14,559 nucleotides of DNA from XYA12-FULL-58-9 sp001798605 (GCA_036736205.1 DAINMX010000163.1:1-14559); one strand, 5' to 3'. Shown: positions 1-7,366, counted from the first letter of the stretch. The notes: generated from the letters alone by a model not told the origin. Numbers and translations are program-made.

Positions 1-2
1 CG

Positions 3-1316
3 ATGAGACTTCCGGCTACGCTGTCGCTGTCATTGCCGCTGTTGCTGTCTTTGTGTCTTTTGTCTCCCGCTTTGCTGTTTTCAGTTGGCAGTGTACAAGC
101 AAGGCCTAGGGCACAAGAAAAACCCATTGCAATCGCCGTTCTACCTGTGAAGCTACTCACGGGCGCGACTGGCAAGGTCGATCCGCAGCTGTTCGACGAG
201 GTCCTGCTTGCGGCAGTCCAAGGTGTGGGCGGCTACCGGGTCATCGGCCGCTCCGACATGGACGCGGTGCTCGGATATGAGAAGCAGAAGGACCTGGTCA
301 ATTGTGACGATGTTCAATGCTTTGCGGAGATCGGTGCGGCGTTCGGTGCAGACAGGCTGGTCGATGTTGCGGTCGCCTACACCGGGGGAGAATGGACCGT
401 CACGGCAAAGATGATCCGCATATCGGGCGGCGCGCCGACTGTCCAAGGCCGCATCGCAACGCCCGTGACTGGCAGCACCAAGGATCTCTTTGTTGCTCTA
501 CCCATGGCGATACGCGAGCTTGCCGCAAGGTCGGGGTTGGAGGTCAAGAGCACGAGCGAGATCGCATTTGCGCCACTGGCGATAACGTCCGCGCCGCAAG
601 TCAGCACGGCTGTGGACTCGGGCCGGCCAAACACCCTCTCGAGCATCAACCTGGAAGCAGAAAAGATGCTTGAGACCGCAATCGATACGGAGGAGCTACC
701 GGCAGCTCGGGCCAAAGACAAGGCGGCAGCGTGGTGCGCCTTGTCCCGAGTGACCAACAACCCCTACCAAGACAGAGCGACAAAGGCCTGTGATGAGTGG
801 ACACGCTACATTGAAAGCCAGTCTCAAATTCGATCCGATTTCGAGATTGTTCAGGGGTATCTCGCGCTGCAGCGCAAGACGAATGCGCAGAAGCTGGCCG
901 TCCTTGATGCCTTCCTCGCGGCTCACGGACATCTCGATGTCCCCGAGGTGCGAGCGACAGTCGATGCAAGGCTCCGATTGATTGGGCCGCCCAAATCACA
1001 GAAACGATCCGCCGATGGCCGCGAAGAGTGCTCGAGTGCCGGTAGTCTAGGTTGTGACCCGGTTTTTCTCAAGACGAGCGGTCTGATCCTCGAGCTCGTC
1101 AAGAACAGCGTTGTGGTTGTGCGTTGTCGGGAGCAGGCCCCCTGCGGCCTGGCTAATCTGCGAAGTGGCGATGTCGTAGACAAGGTCAATGGCAAGAAGA
1201 TTACGTCGACAGCGCAAGCCGCTCGACTCATTGACGAGTCGCTGGGGGAGGCGGACATCAATCTGGTCGTATTCAGAGACGGAACCATGCATCCCATCAC
1301 GCTTAGAAAACTTTGA
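3..1316 (+). CDS. Exported TolB-like protein with C-terminal PDZ domain
   Basis: This is a 437-residue protein with a clear signal peptide (residues 1-33, a long Leu/Ser-rich core ending near VQA), so it is exported to the periplasm or envelope. Residues 40-175 resemble the TolB-N/DUF2380-like domain of many Myxococcota proteins, starting with a PIAIAVLPV strand and carrying a paired Cys motif, Cys101 and Cys106, followed by AEIGAAFGADRLV. The middle (about 215-330) is helical, with Cys245 and Cys263. Residues 356-437 form a PDZ domain, seen in LRSGDVVDKVNGKKI, the usual carboxylate-binding and hydrophobic-groove pattern. The ATG lies two bases from the window edge, but the signal peptide begins right there, so the start is probably true. 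No catalytic motif is visible; a scaffolding or envelope-sensing role is inference only. The next gene follows after about 275 bases and is not obviously in the same operon. Confidence 0.85.
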   Translation: MRLPATLSLSLPLLLSLCLLSPALLFSVGSVQARPRAQEKPIAIAVLPVKLLTGATGKVDPQLFDEVLLAAVQGVGGYRVIGRSDMDAVLGYEKQKDLVNCDDVQCFAEIGAAFGADRLVDVAVAYTGGEWTVTAKMIRISGGAPTVQGRIATPVTGSTKDLFVALPMAIRELAARSGLEVKSTSEIAFAPLAITSAPQVSTAVDSGRPNTLSSINLEAEKMLETAIDTEELPAARAKDKAAAWCALSRVTNNPYQDRATKACDEWTRYIESQSQIRSDFEIVQGYLALQRKTNAQKLAVLDAFLAAHGHLDVPEVRATVDARLRLIGPPKSQKRSADGREECSSAGSLGCDPVFLKTSGLILELVKNSVVVVRCREQAPCGLANLRSGDVVDKVNGKKITSTAQAARLIDESLGEADINLVVFRDGTMHPITLRKL

Positions 1317-1592
1317 GCCGAGATGCTTCGTCACGAAGGACCCGTGAAGAACGACAGACTCACGACGTTTCGGCAAAATGCATGCATCGACGGTCGCGAA
1401 TCGAGCCAGATATTTCCATCGCAAGGTCGATGGACTACAATTCATGAATGGTTCGACGAAATGCCACCATAACAAAAATGCCCATTGACGTGCAGACAGC
1501 AAAAATGCCCCCTACGGCATCGACTCCCGCCAAACGCCTAGAAATGGTGTGGCTTCTGACCATGGATGCTTGGGCATTCACAGGAGATGGCA

Positions 1593-2045
1593 GTGCTGAA
1601 TCCCGACTTTCGCGACATGCTGTCCGCGTTATCAGAAGCGCAAGTTGATTTTCTCGTTGTTGGAGCCTACGCGCTCGCAGCCCACGGTGTACCTCGAGCC
1701 ACTGGCGACATCGACATTTGGATCAGGCCAACTCCCAAAAATGCCCAACGTGTGATCCGCGCGCTCACGGTGTTTGGGGCACCACTCGACCAAATCACCG
1801 AGCAAGACCTCGCCACTACCAACACTGTCTTTCAAATAGGTTTGCCGCCTCGGCGAATTGATCTGTTGACCAGTATCACGGGAATTGAATTCGAGGGTGC
1901 ATGGGCAAATCGAAAAATGGTTGAAGTCGAAGGGATCAGCCTGCCGATTCTCGCCAAGGGCGATTTTTTGGCAAACAAGAGGGCACTGGGGCGGACCAAA
2001 GACCTGGCGGATATTGAGGCCCTTGCCGATTTACCAAGCGAATGA
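1593..2045 (+). CDS. Nucleotidyltransferase, AbiEii/DUF6036-like
   Basis: The protein has 150 residues when started at GTG 1593. I chose that start because AGGAG at 1582-1586 sits six bases before it, whereas it directly touches the ATG at 1587; a longer start at ATG 1566 has no ribosome site. The fold signature of the Pol-beta-like nucleotidyltransferases is clear: GAYALAAHG at residues 24-32, then GDIDIWI with Asp39 and Asp41 as metal-binding residues. The C-terminal AKGDFLANKRALGRTKDLADIEAL stretch is typical of the family. Relatives include the toxin half of type IV toxin-antitoxin pairs (AbiEii), but many stand alone with unknown substrates. No antitoxin-like partner is visible on either side, so a toxin role is unsupported here. 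Substrate unknown. Confidence 0.85.
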   Translation: MLNPDFRDMLSALSEAQVDFLVVGAYALAAHGVPRATGDIDIWIRPTPKNAQRVIRALTVFGAPLDQITEQDLATTNTVFQIGLPPRRIDLLTSITGIEFEGAWANRKMVEVEGISLPILAKGDFLANKRALGRTKDLADIEALADLPSE

Positions 2046-2201
2046 AGCGCTGCCGGCGATGGGGCAGGGTGGATTGTCTTCGTGTCCAGACACCGCCTCG
2101 AGCGACAGGAAGAACAAATTGTTGAAATCTTCTGAATGGTAGCGTTTGCGTCGTCAACAACAGAAATTGAAACCTTCATGAAAATGAACGGGGGTCATGA
2201 A

Positions 2202-2413
2202 ATGAGACATCTTCACAAATCAACCACTGACTGGCTGCAGCTGTTTTTTTTGTGCCTGCCTTTATGTTTTCAGTTGCGGTTTTAAATACTGCCTGCGACC
2301 CATACGGCATTGTCGCAATCCAAAAGTGTGAGGAGGGGAAGGTGTACGGTTGCAGTCCGTGCGGCGACTGCGAAGGCAACACACCTTACCAGTGTACGGA
2401 CTCAACTCAATAA
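2202..2413 (+). pseudogene. Small Cys-rich lipoprotein-like frame broken at a T8 run
   Basis: Reading ATG 2202 (in frame with ATG 2178) gives MRHLHKSTTDWLQLFF, the start of a signal peptide, up to eight T at 2244-2251. The original frame then ends at TAA 2283. One more T would restore a 70-residue product: the hydrophobic core continues through VPAFMFSVAVLNTAC, a plausible lipobox, and the mature part carries Cys32, 43, 51, 54, 57 and 65 (including CSPCGDC), ending at TAA 2411-2413. The downstream half alone is open from ATG 2264. GGGGG at 2190-2194 could serve as ribosome site. The leader and Cys-rich part fit together too well for chance, in my view, but no family is recognised. The break could be a sequencing error, a true mutation or a slippage-controlled switch. 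Confidence 0.45.
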
Positions 2414-2477
2414 CCAATCGCCAACAGGCCGTAGAAAGACTTCCTCCCGGACGGTCCTGTCGGCCCCGGCGTGCGGC

Positions 2478-3063
2478 CTAATACAGCTCTCTCAGCTCAA
2501 TATCGATGTCGCCGCTCGAAAGGCCAAACTGAGATCGGAGTGCGTCGTCCAACTCGTTCTGCTGCAACGCACGAATTAGGGCCAGCAGGTTTGGCTCGCC
2601 GTGCTTCTCCACGAGCCAGCGAACGGCGAGCATCGCTTGGGTGTAGACGTCGCCTTTGTCTGTGCGGCGAAATGCCTGCCACTGGGGTTCCGCGGTCATG
2701 GCGGACAGGGGAAACATCTCGCGGCCCGGTCGCGGCCACAGCGAAATATCCAAAGGCAGCCAGCGGCCACCGTCGAGGTCGTGACAATAGCGACGCGCGA
2801 AGTAGCCAGCGAATCCCTCGTCGAGCCATTTGGCACGTTTGAATGCCCTACCCCAAATGGTATCGACAAACGCGTGGGTTAGCTCGTGGCACACGTTTTC
2901 TGGGGAAAGATCCGGCGGAACGTAGAACTGTTGCCCTAAGGGTCGGGGCGCACCCGAGACTTGAAAGTAGGATACGTCGGTGAAGCCGCTCAGGTGCCGG
3001 AGGTCGGCAAGAAAGGCGTCTCGTGTCTGATAGACGCGCAGGTTGAGCGGCGGTGGTTTGACT
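2478..3063 (-). CDS. Peptidase MA-like zinc metallopeptidase, N-terminus lost in gap
   Basis: The visible 195 residues are the C-terminal part of a gluzincin-type zinc protease. HELTH (coded at 2874-2888) supplies two zinc-binding His and the catalytic Glu. About 19 residues on, LDEGFAGYFA supplies the third ligand Glu, the arrangement of Peptidase_MA/MA_2 proteins. A long helical tail with TQAMLAVRWLVEKHG and a final LRELY completes the family pattern. The N-terminus is hidden by the N run at 3064-3163. The gene lies directly after, and in the same direction as, an S41-type protease gene, so the two may form one proteolytic operon at the cell envelope. Whether this one has a signal peptide cannot be seen. 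The stop is TAG at 2478-2480. Confidence 0.8.
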
Positions 3064-3163
3064 NNNNNNNNNNNNNNNNNNNNNNNNNNNNNNNNNNNNN
3101 NNNNNNNNNNNNNNNNNNNNNNNNNNNNNNNNNNNNNNNNNNNNNNNNNNNNNNNNNNNNNNN
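3064..3163. other. Scaffold gap of 100 N
   Basis: Exactly 100 N, the usual placeholder for a gap of unknown size. It falls between the C-terminal region of the S41 protease gene and the N-terminal region of the metallopeptidase gene, both on the minus strand. Reading frames that cross it are artefacts, since the true length and frame are unknown. The gap probably hides the last residues of one gene and the start of the next, but a single two-domain protein cannot be excluded. Confidence 0.97.
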
Positions 3164-4604
3164 TCAATCCAGAGATCGGGCTGTTCACCGTGGCCCTCGC
3201 GCACAATTCGTGTGGGGTCGGTATCGTGAAACCACTTGCGGCCCGCCTGCATCCAAAGCCCGCTTGCTGGTAAACGATAGCGCCGAGTCTCCCCGAAGAT
3301 GCCAACGCCTGCCGTGTTCTCCCCGACAACGAGAGTGCTCGGGAGCTGACGCGAATACATGACAAAGCTCTCGCACGCAGAGGCGCACATACGATCAACC
3401 AAGACGATCACCGTCCCTTGGTAAGGTTCGGGAACAACGCCGTCGTGCTTCGGTTTGCGGAGCAGCCATGTTCGTTGGTCGGGAGAGCTCGCCTCGAGCT
3501 GGGCCAGAGCCTCCTGACGTGTCTCTTGGAAGTCTTTGCGACCGGCTTCGTCTAACTCTCCGCGAGCCAACGTGCAGGTTGCCCAATTCACCGTGCCCTG
3601 CAGCGTCGTTTGACTCTCGAGTTCCTCAATGACCGGGTAATGGAAAGTGCCTGCGCTGAGATTGAGGAAGAAATCGCGCGCATAGTTGTCACGACCGCCC
3701 CCATTGCCCCGGAGGTCCACGACGAAGACAGGCTCCTTGCGAAGGTGCTTCGCAGCGTCCACAAAGGCTGTCATCTGTTCGTCATGGTTTGGACTGAAGC
3801 TGGTTACGCGAAGCACGGGAATTTCGCCTGTCGTCATGGTGAAGACGCGGCCATCACTCTCAGACGGTGACAGGAGAAATTGACGGAATGTGACAGTTCG
3901 CACTGATATGCCTTTGGCTGACCGCACACGACATGCCAACGGTTGGGGCGGCGTCTCCGAAAGCCGAACCAGGATCGATGCCGGATGACCACGAGCAAAC
4001 GCCGGCTGCATAAGAGGTTCCAGGTTGTCATTCGAACAATCCACAACCGGCTCATGGTCGAAGAACAGGGTACCGTCCTTGTGCGTGACCTCTGCGTCGG
4101 CCACGAAGGCGTCCATATGGCTTCCGGTTGAGCCCCACGGGTGCCACTTGCCGTTGCTGTCGATACCCCAGAAGGCCAGGTGGCCGTCCCGGGCGAAATG
4201 GAACGTGTTTAGGAGAAACGAGTGAAAACTCTCGACCGCTATCGGTCCATCAAGCTGGCCCAATCGTTTTCGAGCTGAGGCAAACACCTCATCCCAATCG
4301 TTTTCTTGAGCAGCGATTACTTCGTATCCGGCATAGCCAGTGCGCAGGACTGTCTCGACGATTGCGAAGTCACTCAAGGCCTCTGGCACCGTAATGGCTG
4401 ACGCCGAGGTCTCACCACATTCGTGTTCGCGAACTTTCAATGAATGGACTCGGGGCCAACACTGTCCGCCGTTGTCGTGATTGCCTGCGGAGGGGGTGCC
4501 AGCGGAGCCTGTGCAACCTGTAGCTTGCATCCGATCAACGACACGCAGGCCACAGCGATCACGGCGGCGATTGCGCAATGAACCAAAGTTGCCAAGTCTC
4601 GCAT
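3164..4604 (-). CDS. S41-family (C-terminal processing-like) protease lipoprotein, frameshifted
   Basis: The body carries S41 hallmarks: FVVDLRGNGGG, the nucleophile region VLVDRMCASACESF with the presumed catalytic Ser coded at 3379-3381, LVVGENTAGVG, and near the gap HGEQPDLWI, which resembles the usual C-terminal PDVWV. The position of the base Lys of CtpA/Prc (FGKG) reads Val, so the protein belongs with Lys-less, tricorn-like S41 members or is altered in activity. The open frame of the body begins at 4578, but its first 45 residues look random. A second frame starting at ATG 4604 gives a convincing 55-residue lipoprotein leader (hydrophobic AIAAVIAVACVSLIGC, then a Pro/Thr-rich linker) that stops at 4437-4439, where the body begins. 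I therefore read one gene with one base missing near 4440-4455. The 3' end is lost in the N gap. Confidence 0.78.
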
Positions 4605-4811
4605 GGGTACCTTTTCTATGGATGCGGCGTTATGGCCACAATGGTAATCTCATTTCTCTTTGGCCCATAGAACCAAAGATCCGATTCCGCAAACGGGGCG
4701 GACCTGCGCCGTCGAGGATGCGCGGCTCGACGCCTTCCGGCAGACCCGCGACGAGCTTCGCCGTCGGCTGGCTGTGGTTTTCGGAAAGTAGGTGTCGATT
4801 GATCGCAACAC

Positions 4812-4840
4812 TTGACAACATGGCCAAGTGGCCATATTTT
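4812..4840 (+). promoter_or_regulatory. Promoter with perfect palindromic operator before the ArsR gene
   Basis: TTGACA at 4812-4817 and TATTTT at 4835-4840 are separated by 17 bases. Within that spacer lies a perfect inverted repeat, ATGGCCA-AG-TGGCCAT (4820-4835), the usual place for an ArsR/SmtB operator. The repressor gene starts 12 bases after the -10 box. A close copy stands before the permease gene. Autoregulation is inference from position and symmetry. Confidence 0.75.
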
Positions 4841-4851
4841 CGGAGGACGAT

Positions 4852-5151
4852 ATGGCCCGCCACGACAACAACAATATGTTCAAGAAGCAGGCGCGGGTTC
4901 TCAAGGCTCTGGCCAACGAGTCCCGTTTGAAGATCGTTGACCGGCTCTCGCGTGGGGAGTGTTCCGTGGGGGAGCTCACCGAGCTCGTAGGTTCGGATCC
5001 GTCCACCGTGTCGAAACACCTCGCAGTGCTTCGTTCCCATGGAATTGTCAACGATCGCCGGGATGGGAACGTCGTCTACTACACGCTGCTCACCCCCTGT
5101 GTGATGAGCTTCTTCTCCTGCGCGACGCAGGTGCTCAAGGAGCGCGTATGA
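4852..5151 (+). CDS. ArsR/SmtB-family metalloregulatory repressor
   Basis: The 99-residue protein starts at ATG 4852, five bases after GGAGG (4842-4846); an upstream in-frame start at 4828 would lie inside the operator. It is a winged-helix ArsR protein: ALANESRLKIVDRL at residues 19-32, then recognition helix DPSTVSKHLAVLRSHGIV and wing DRRDGNVVYYTL. Possible metal or metalloid ligands are Cys37 in helix 3 (GECSVGEL) and Cys83 and Cys90 at the C-terminus (TPCVMSFFSC). The classical two-Cys CVC motif of plasmid ArsR is absent, so sensing would use the three-Cys arrangement found in other ArsR types. It likely represses its own promoter and the permease promoter through the two matching palindromes, with arsenicals the expected inducer given the ArsF and ArsG relatives downstream. 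Confidence 0.9.
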   Translation: MARHDNNNMFKKQARVLKALANESRLKIVDRLSRGECSVGELTELVGSDPSTVSKHLAVLRSHGIVNDRRDGNVVYYTLLTPCVMSFFSCATQVLKERV

Positions 5152-5152
5152 T

Positions 5153-5172
5153 CGGCGGGCCGCTTTTTTTTT
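5153..5172 (+). terminator. Weak intrinsic terminator after the ArsR gene
   Basis: Immediately after the repressor stop codon, a GC-rich self-complementary stretch (CGGCGGGCCG) runs into nine T at 5164-5172. The loop would be only two bases unless the stem frays, so folding is imperfect. Its place between the repressor and the second operator suggests the two transcription units are partly separated. Confidence 0.45.
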
Positions 5173-5181
5173 GAGCCAATG

Positions 5182-5206
5182 TTGTCAATGTGGCCAAGTC
5201 GCCATA
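5182..5206 (+). promoter_or_regulatory. Second ArsR-type operator, before the permease gene
   Basis: This 25-base site matches the operator before the ArsR gene at 21 of 25 positions, including the TTGTCA hexamer (TTGACA in the first) and the core GGCCAAGT. Its palindrome is less perfect: five of seven pairs survive. The -10 region (TACGGA) is weak. The permease start lies 20 bases further on. The copy argues that one repressor controls both units, with probably lower affinity here. Confidence 0.65.
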
Positions 5207-5225
5207 CGGAACGTGGAGCCGAGGC

Positions 5226-6398
5226 ATGAAGGAACGTTGGAAACTCTTGATTATGGTGGCCGTGTTCGCGGCCTGCTGGTTTCTGCCAACCGGAAGCGAC
5301 CGCTTCTGGAGCGCCATCCATGAGAGCCTGTCACTGTTGAAGTGGTACGCCCAAGAGCATGTCCTGCTGTGCCTCATCCCGGCATTCTTCATCGCGGGCG
5401 CCATCAGCGTCTTCGTGAGCCAAGGCGCGGTGATGAAGTACCTCGGGCCCAAGGCCAAGAAGACGGTCGCTTACCCTGTGGCCGCGGTGTCCGGGACCAT
5501 CCTCGCGGTCTGCTCTTGCACGGTCCTTCCCCTGTTTGCCAGCATCCACAAGCGCGGCGCAGGGCTTGGACCCGCGGTCGCGTTCCTCTACTCGGGCCCC
5601 GCTATCAACGTTCTGGCCATCATCCTCACGGCCCGCATCCTCGGACCGGAGCTCGGCATCGCCCGGGCCGTCGGCGCCATCTCGTTCTCCGTGGTCATCG
5701 GCCTTGCCATGCATTTCATCTTTCGCAAGGAAGAGGCCGCAAGGCACGATGCGGGCGGCGTGATCCTCCCCGATGATGTCAAGGGCCGTGCCCTCTGGCA
5801 GGATGGCCTGTACTTCGCCGCCATGGTCGGCATTCTCGTCTTCGCCAACTGGGGCAAGCCGGCGGACGGCGAAAGCGGCGTCTGGGCAGCCGTCCACTCG
5901 GCTAGGTGGATCGTGACGGGCGTGTTCCTCGTGGTCCTAGTCGGCAGCATCGTCGCCTGGTTCAAGAAGGACGAGCTATCGATGTGGGTCGAGTCCTCTT
6001 GGACCTTCACCAAACAGATCATGCCGCTGCTCTTGGGAGGGGTTTTGGTTGCGGGATTTTTGCTCGGCGGGCCCGCGGGCGGGCAAGGGATCATCCCAAA
6101 CGAGTGGGTCAGCTCCATGGTGGGTGGCAACTCTCTTTCGGCGAACTTCTTCGCGGCGTTCGTCGGTGCCTTTATGTACTTCGCCACCTTGACTGAGGTG
6201 CCGATCCTCGAGGGGCTCATCAACTCGGGCATGGGCAAGGGGCCGGCGTTGGCGCTCCTCCTCGCTGGCCCGGCGTTGTCGCTGCCCAACATGCTCGTCA
6301 TTCGCAGCGTGATGGGCACCAAGAAGACGGTAGTGTTCGTCACTCTGGTGATCGTCCTCTCGACAATTGCCGGGATGATCTACGGCGCACTCTTCTAG
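5226..6398 (+). CDS. DUF318/UPF0718-type permease (ArsP-like)
   Basis: I start at ATG 5226, seven bases after GGAG; the longer GTG start at 5190 would translate the operator. The 390-residue protein is an inner-membrane permease with several strongly hydrophobic segments. It has two repeated halves: residues 86-135 carry SGTILAVCSC (Cys96 and Cys98) and FLYSGPAINVLAI, and the second half carries ATLTEVPILEGL and LLLAGPALSLPNMLVI. This is the pattern of the permease family PF03773, which includes ArsP, an exporter of trivalent organoarsenicals. The CSC pair is characteristic and could bind thiol-reactive metalloids. It is the first gene after the second operator and is followed by a thioredoxin-like gene, as in many ArsR/permease/thioredoxin clusters. 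The exact substrate is not determined by the sequence; arsenicals are inferred from the neighbours. Confidence 0.88.
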   Translation: MKERWKLLIMVAVFAACWFLPTGSDRFWSAIHESLSLLKWYAQEHVLLCLIPAFFIAGAISVFVSQGAVMKYLGPKAKKTVAYPVAAVSGTILAVCSCTVLPLFASIHKRGAGLGPAVAFLYSGPAINVLAIILTARILGPELGIARAVGAISFSVVIGLAMHFIFRKEEAARHDAGGVILPDDVKGRALWQDGLYFAAMVGILVFANWGKPADGESGVWAAVHSARWIVTGVFLVVLVGSIVAWFKKDELSMWVESSWTFTKQIMPLLLGGVLVAGFLLGGPAGGQGIIPNEWVSSMVGGNSLSANFFAAFVGAFMYFATLTEVPILEGLINSGMGKGPALALLLAGPALSLPNMLVIRSVMGTKKTVVFVTLVIVLSTIAGMIYGALF

Positions 6399-6419
6399 GG
6401 AGACGGACAGTGGCTCAAA

Positions 6420-6446
6420 CTGCCGCTCGGCGCGAACTTGCGGCAG
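6420..6446 (+). repeat. Inverted repeat between permease and thioredoxin-like genes
   Basis: CTGCCGC (6420-6426) and GCGGCAG (6440-6446) form a perfect 7-base stem with a 13-base loop in the 116-base gap between two genes of the same direction. No T run follows, so it is not a standard terminator; it could act in transcript processing or stability. No function can be assigned. Confidence 0.5.
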
Positions 6447-6514
6447 CGGTATCGAGGCAGTAAGAAAAAACAACACGGCACCGCGGCAGGCGGGTCCGAT
6501 AACGGAGACGAGTT

Positions 6515-6769
6515 ATGAAGATCAAGATCCTGGGCACCGGTTGCCCGAAGTGCAAAAAGCTCTACGCCGAAGCCGAGAAGGCGGTAGCAGCAGCGGGCGT
6601 CGAGGCTGAGCTCGAGAAGGTCGAGAAGATGGATGACATCATGAAGTACGCGGTCATGATGACGCCCGCGCTTGTGATCGACGAGGAAGTAAAGGCGAGC
6701 GGCCGCATCCCGCCGGTTGCGGAGATTGCTGCTTGGATCACGACGGCGGCGGCAAAGCAGAGTGCATGA
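6515..6769 (+). CDS. Small thioredoxin-like CxxC protein
   Basis: This 84-residue protein has no signal peptide and should be cytoplasmic. It begins with a beta strand and the active site GTGCPKC (Cys10, Cys13), followed by a helix, and later MMTPALVIDEEV with the cis-Pro loop expected of the thioredoxin fold. The length and motif match the thioredoxin_3/redox-active disulfide protein 2 family, commonly encoded next to DUF318 permeases and ArsR regulators. GGAG at 6504-6507 precedes the ATG by seven bases. It may supply electrons to the DsbD-like membrane protein coded downstream or act on the permease Cys pair; both are inference. By position it may correspond to the ArsE component of described arsEFG sets, but I cannot confirm that by sequence. 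Confidence 0.88.
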   Translation: MKIKILGTGCPKCKKLYAEAEKAVAAAGVEAELEKVEKMDDIMKYAVMMTPALVIDEEVKASGRIPPVAEIAAWITTAAAKQSA

Positions 6770-6859
6770 GCCCCGGCAGTGTCATTCGCTGCAACCAGGC
6801 GTGCACGCGCGCCTGCCGGCATTTTCAGAGGCTACAAGAAAGTAAGGAGGAATCGTCCC

Positions 6860-7366
6860 ATGAAGAGTAACAGAACGTCCACACTCGCGGTCGTCCTGAT
6901 CGCGAGCGCGAGTGGGCTGTTGGCTTGCACCGACAGCTCGGCGAAAACCAATCCGACCGGAGTCGCGGCCGCTGGCACAGCAGCAGGTGAAGCTGTCGCG
7001 GCGACACCGGGTACAGCGCCTGACCGTGTTGTCGTCTACTACTTTCATTCCACGCGCCGCTGCCCCACCTGCATCGGAATCCAGGAGACTATTGTCAAGA
7101 CCATCAAGGAGCGCTTCGCGACCGAGACCAGGTCTGGGGAATTGACGTTCCGCGAGGTGAACATGGAAGAGCCCGACAACCGGCACTTCGTCAAAGAGTT
7201 CAGCCTGGGCTTCAGCACGATGGTGGTGGCCGCGAACAAAGGCGACGCGACGCTGAAGTGGGAGAACTTCGATCAGGTGTGGAAATACGCGCAGGCCCCG
7301 GAGGATTTGGCCGAGTACACGGACAAGAGCGTTCGCACCTACCTCGACATGCTCGAGGGAAACTGA
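6860..7366 (+). CDS. ArsF-family periplasmic thioredoxin-fold lipoprotein
   Basis: I start at ATG 6860, nine bases after a strong AAGGAGG (6844-6850); an earlier in-frame start at 6779 lacks a leader. The 168-residue product has a lipoprotein signal ending in LLAC (Cys23), a low-complexity Ala/Thr/Gly linker to about residue 52, and a thioredoxin-like domain beginning VVVYYFHSTRRCPTC with Cys68 and Cys71. This matches the group annotated as nitrophenyl compound nitroreductase subunit ArsF, linked in the literature to handling of nitroaromatic arsenicals. As a lipoprotein it would sit in the periplasm. Its stop overlaps the next start by one base (TGATG), so it is translationally coupled to the DsbD-like gene, which fits a donor-acceptor pair. 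It carries no flavin-binding motif I can see, so nitroreductase activity by itself is doubtful. Confidence 0.85.
   Translation: MKSNRTSTLAVVLIASASGLLACTDSSAKTNPTGVAAAGTAAGEAVAATPGTAPDRVVVYYFHSTRRCPTCIGIQETIVKTIKERFATETRSGELTFREVNMEEPDNRHFVKEFSLGFSTMVVAANKGDATLKWENFDQVWKYAQAPEDLAEYTDKSVRTYLDMLEGN

Noticed and set aside
1323..1472. 49-codon frame after the TolB-like gene
   Set aside because: No ribosome site, no recognisable leader or motif, and unremarkable composition.
2848..3063. Continuation of the S41 reading frame across the N run
   Set aside because: After the gap this frame reads random sequence antisense to nothing conserved, while another minus-strand frame there holds HELTH. The continuation is an artefact of counting 100 N.
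3164..3398. Start of the metallopeptidase gene at 3398
   Set aside because: The residues between 3164 and 3398 in that frame are a shadow of the S41 protease and contain no protease or leader motif.
4630..4650. Third operator-like half site (ATGGCCA) before the S41 gene
   Set aside because: Only one arm matches; the other arm and the hexamer spacing are missing.
4630..4811. Minus-strand frame with AKLVAGLPEGVEPRILDG
   Set aside because: It overlaps the divergent promoter region and part of the ArsR gene, and no family or start signal is visible. It might be a gene remnant but I cannot support it.
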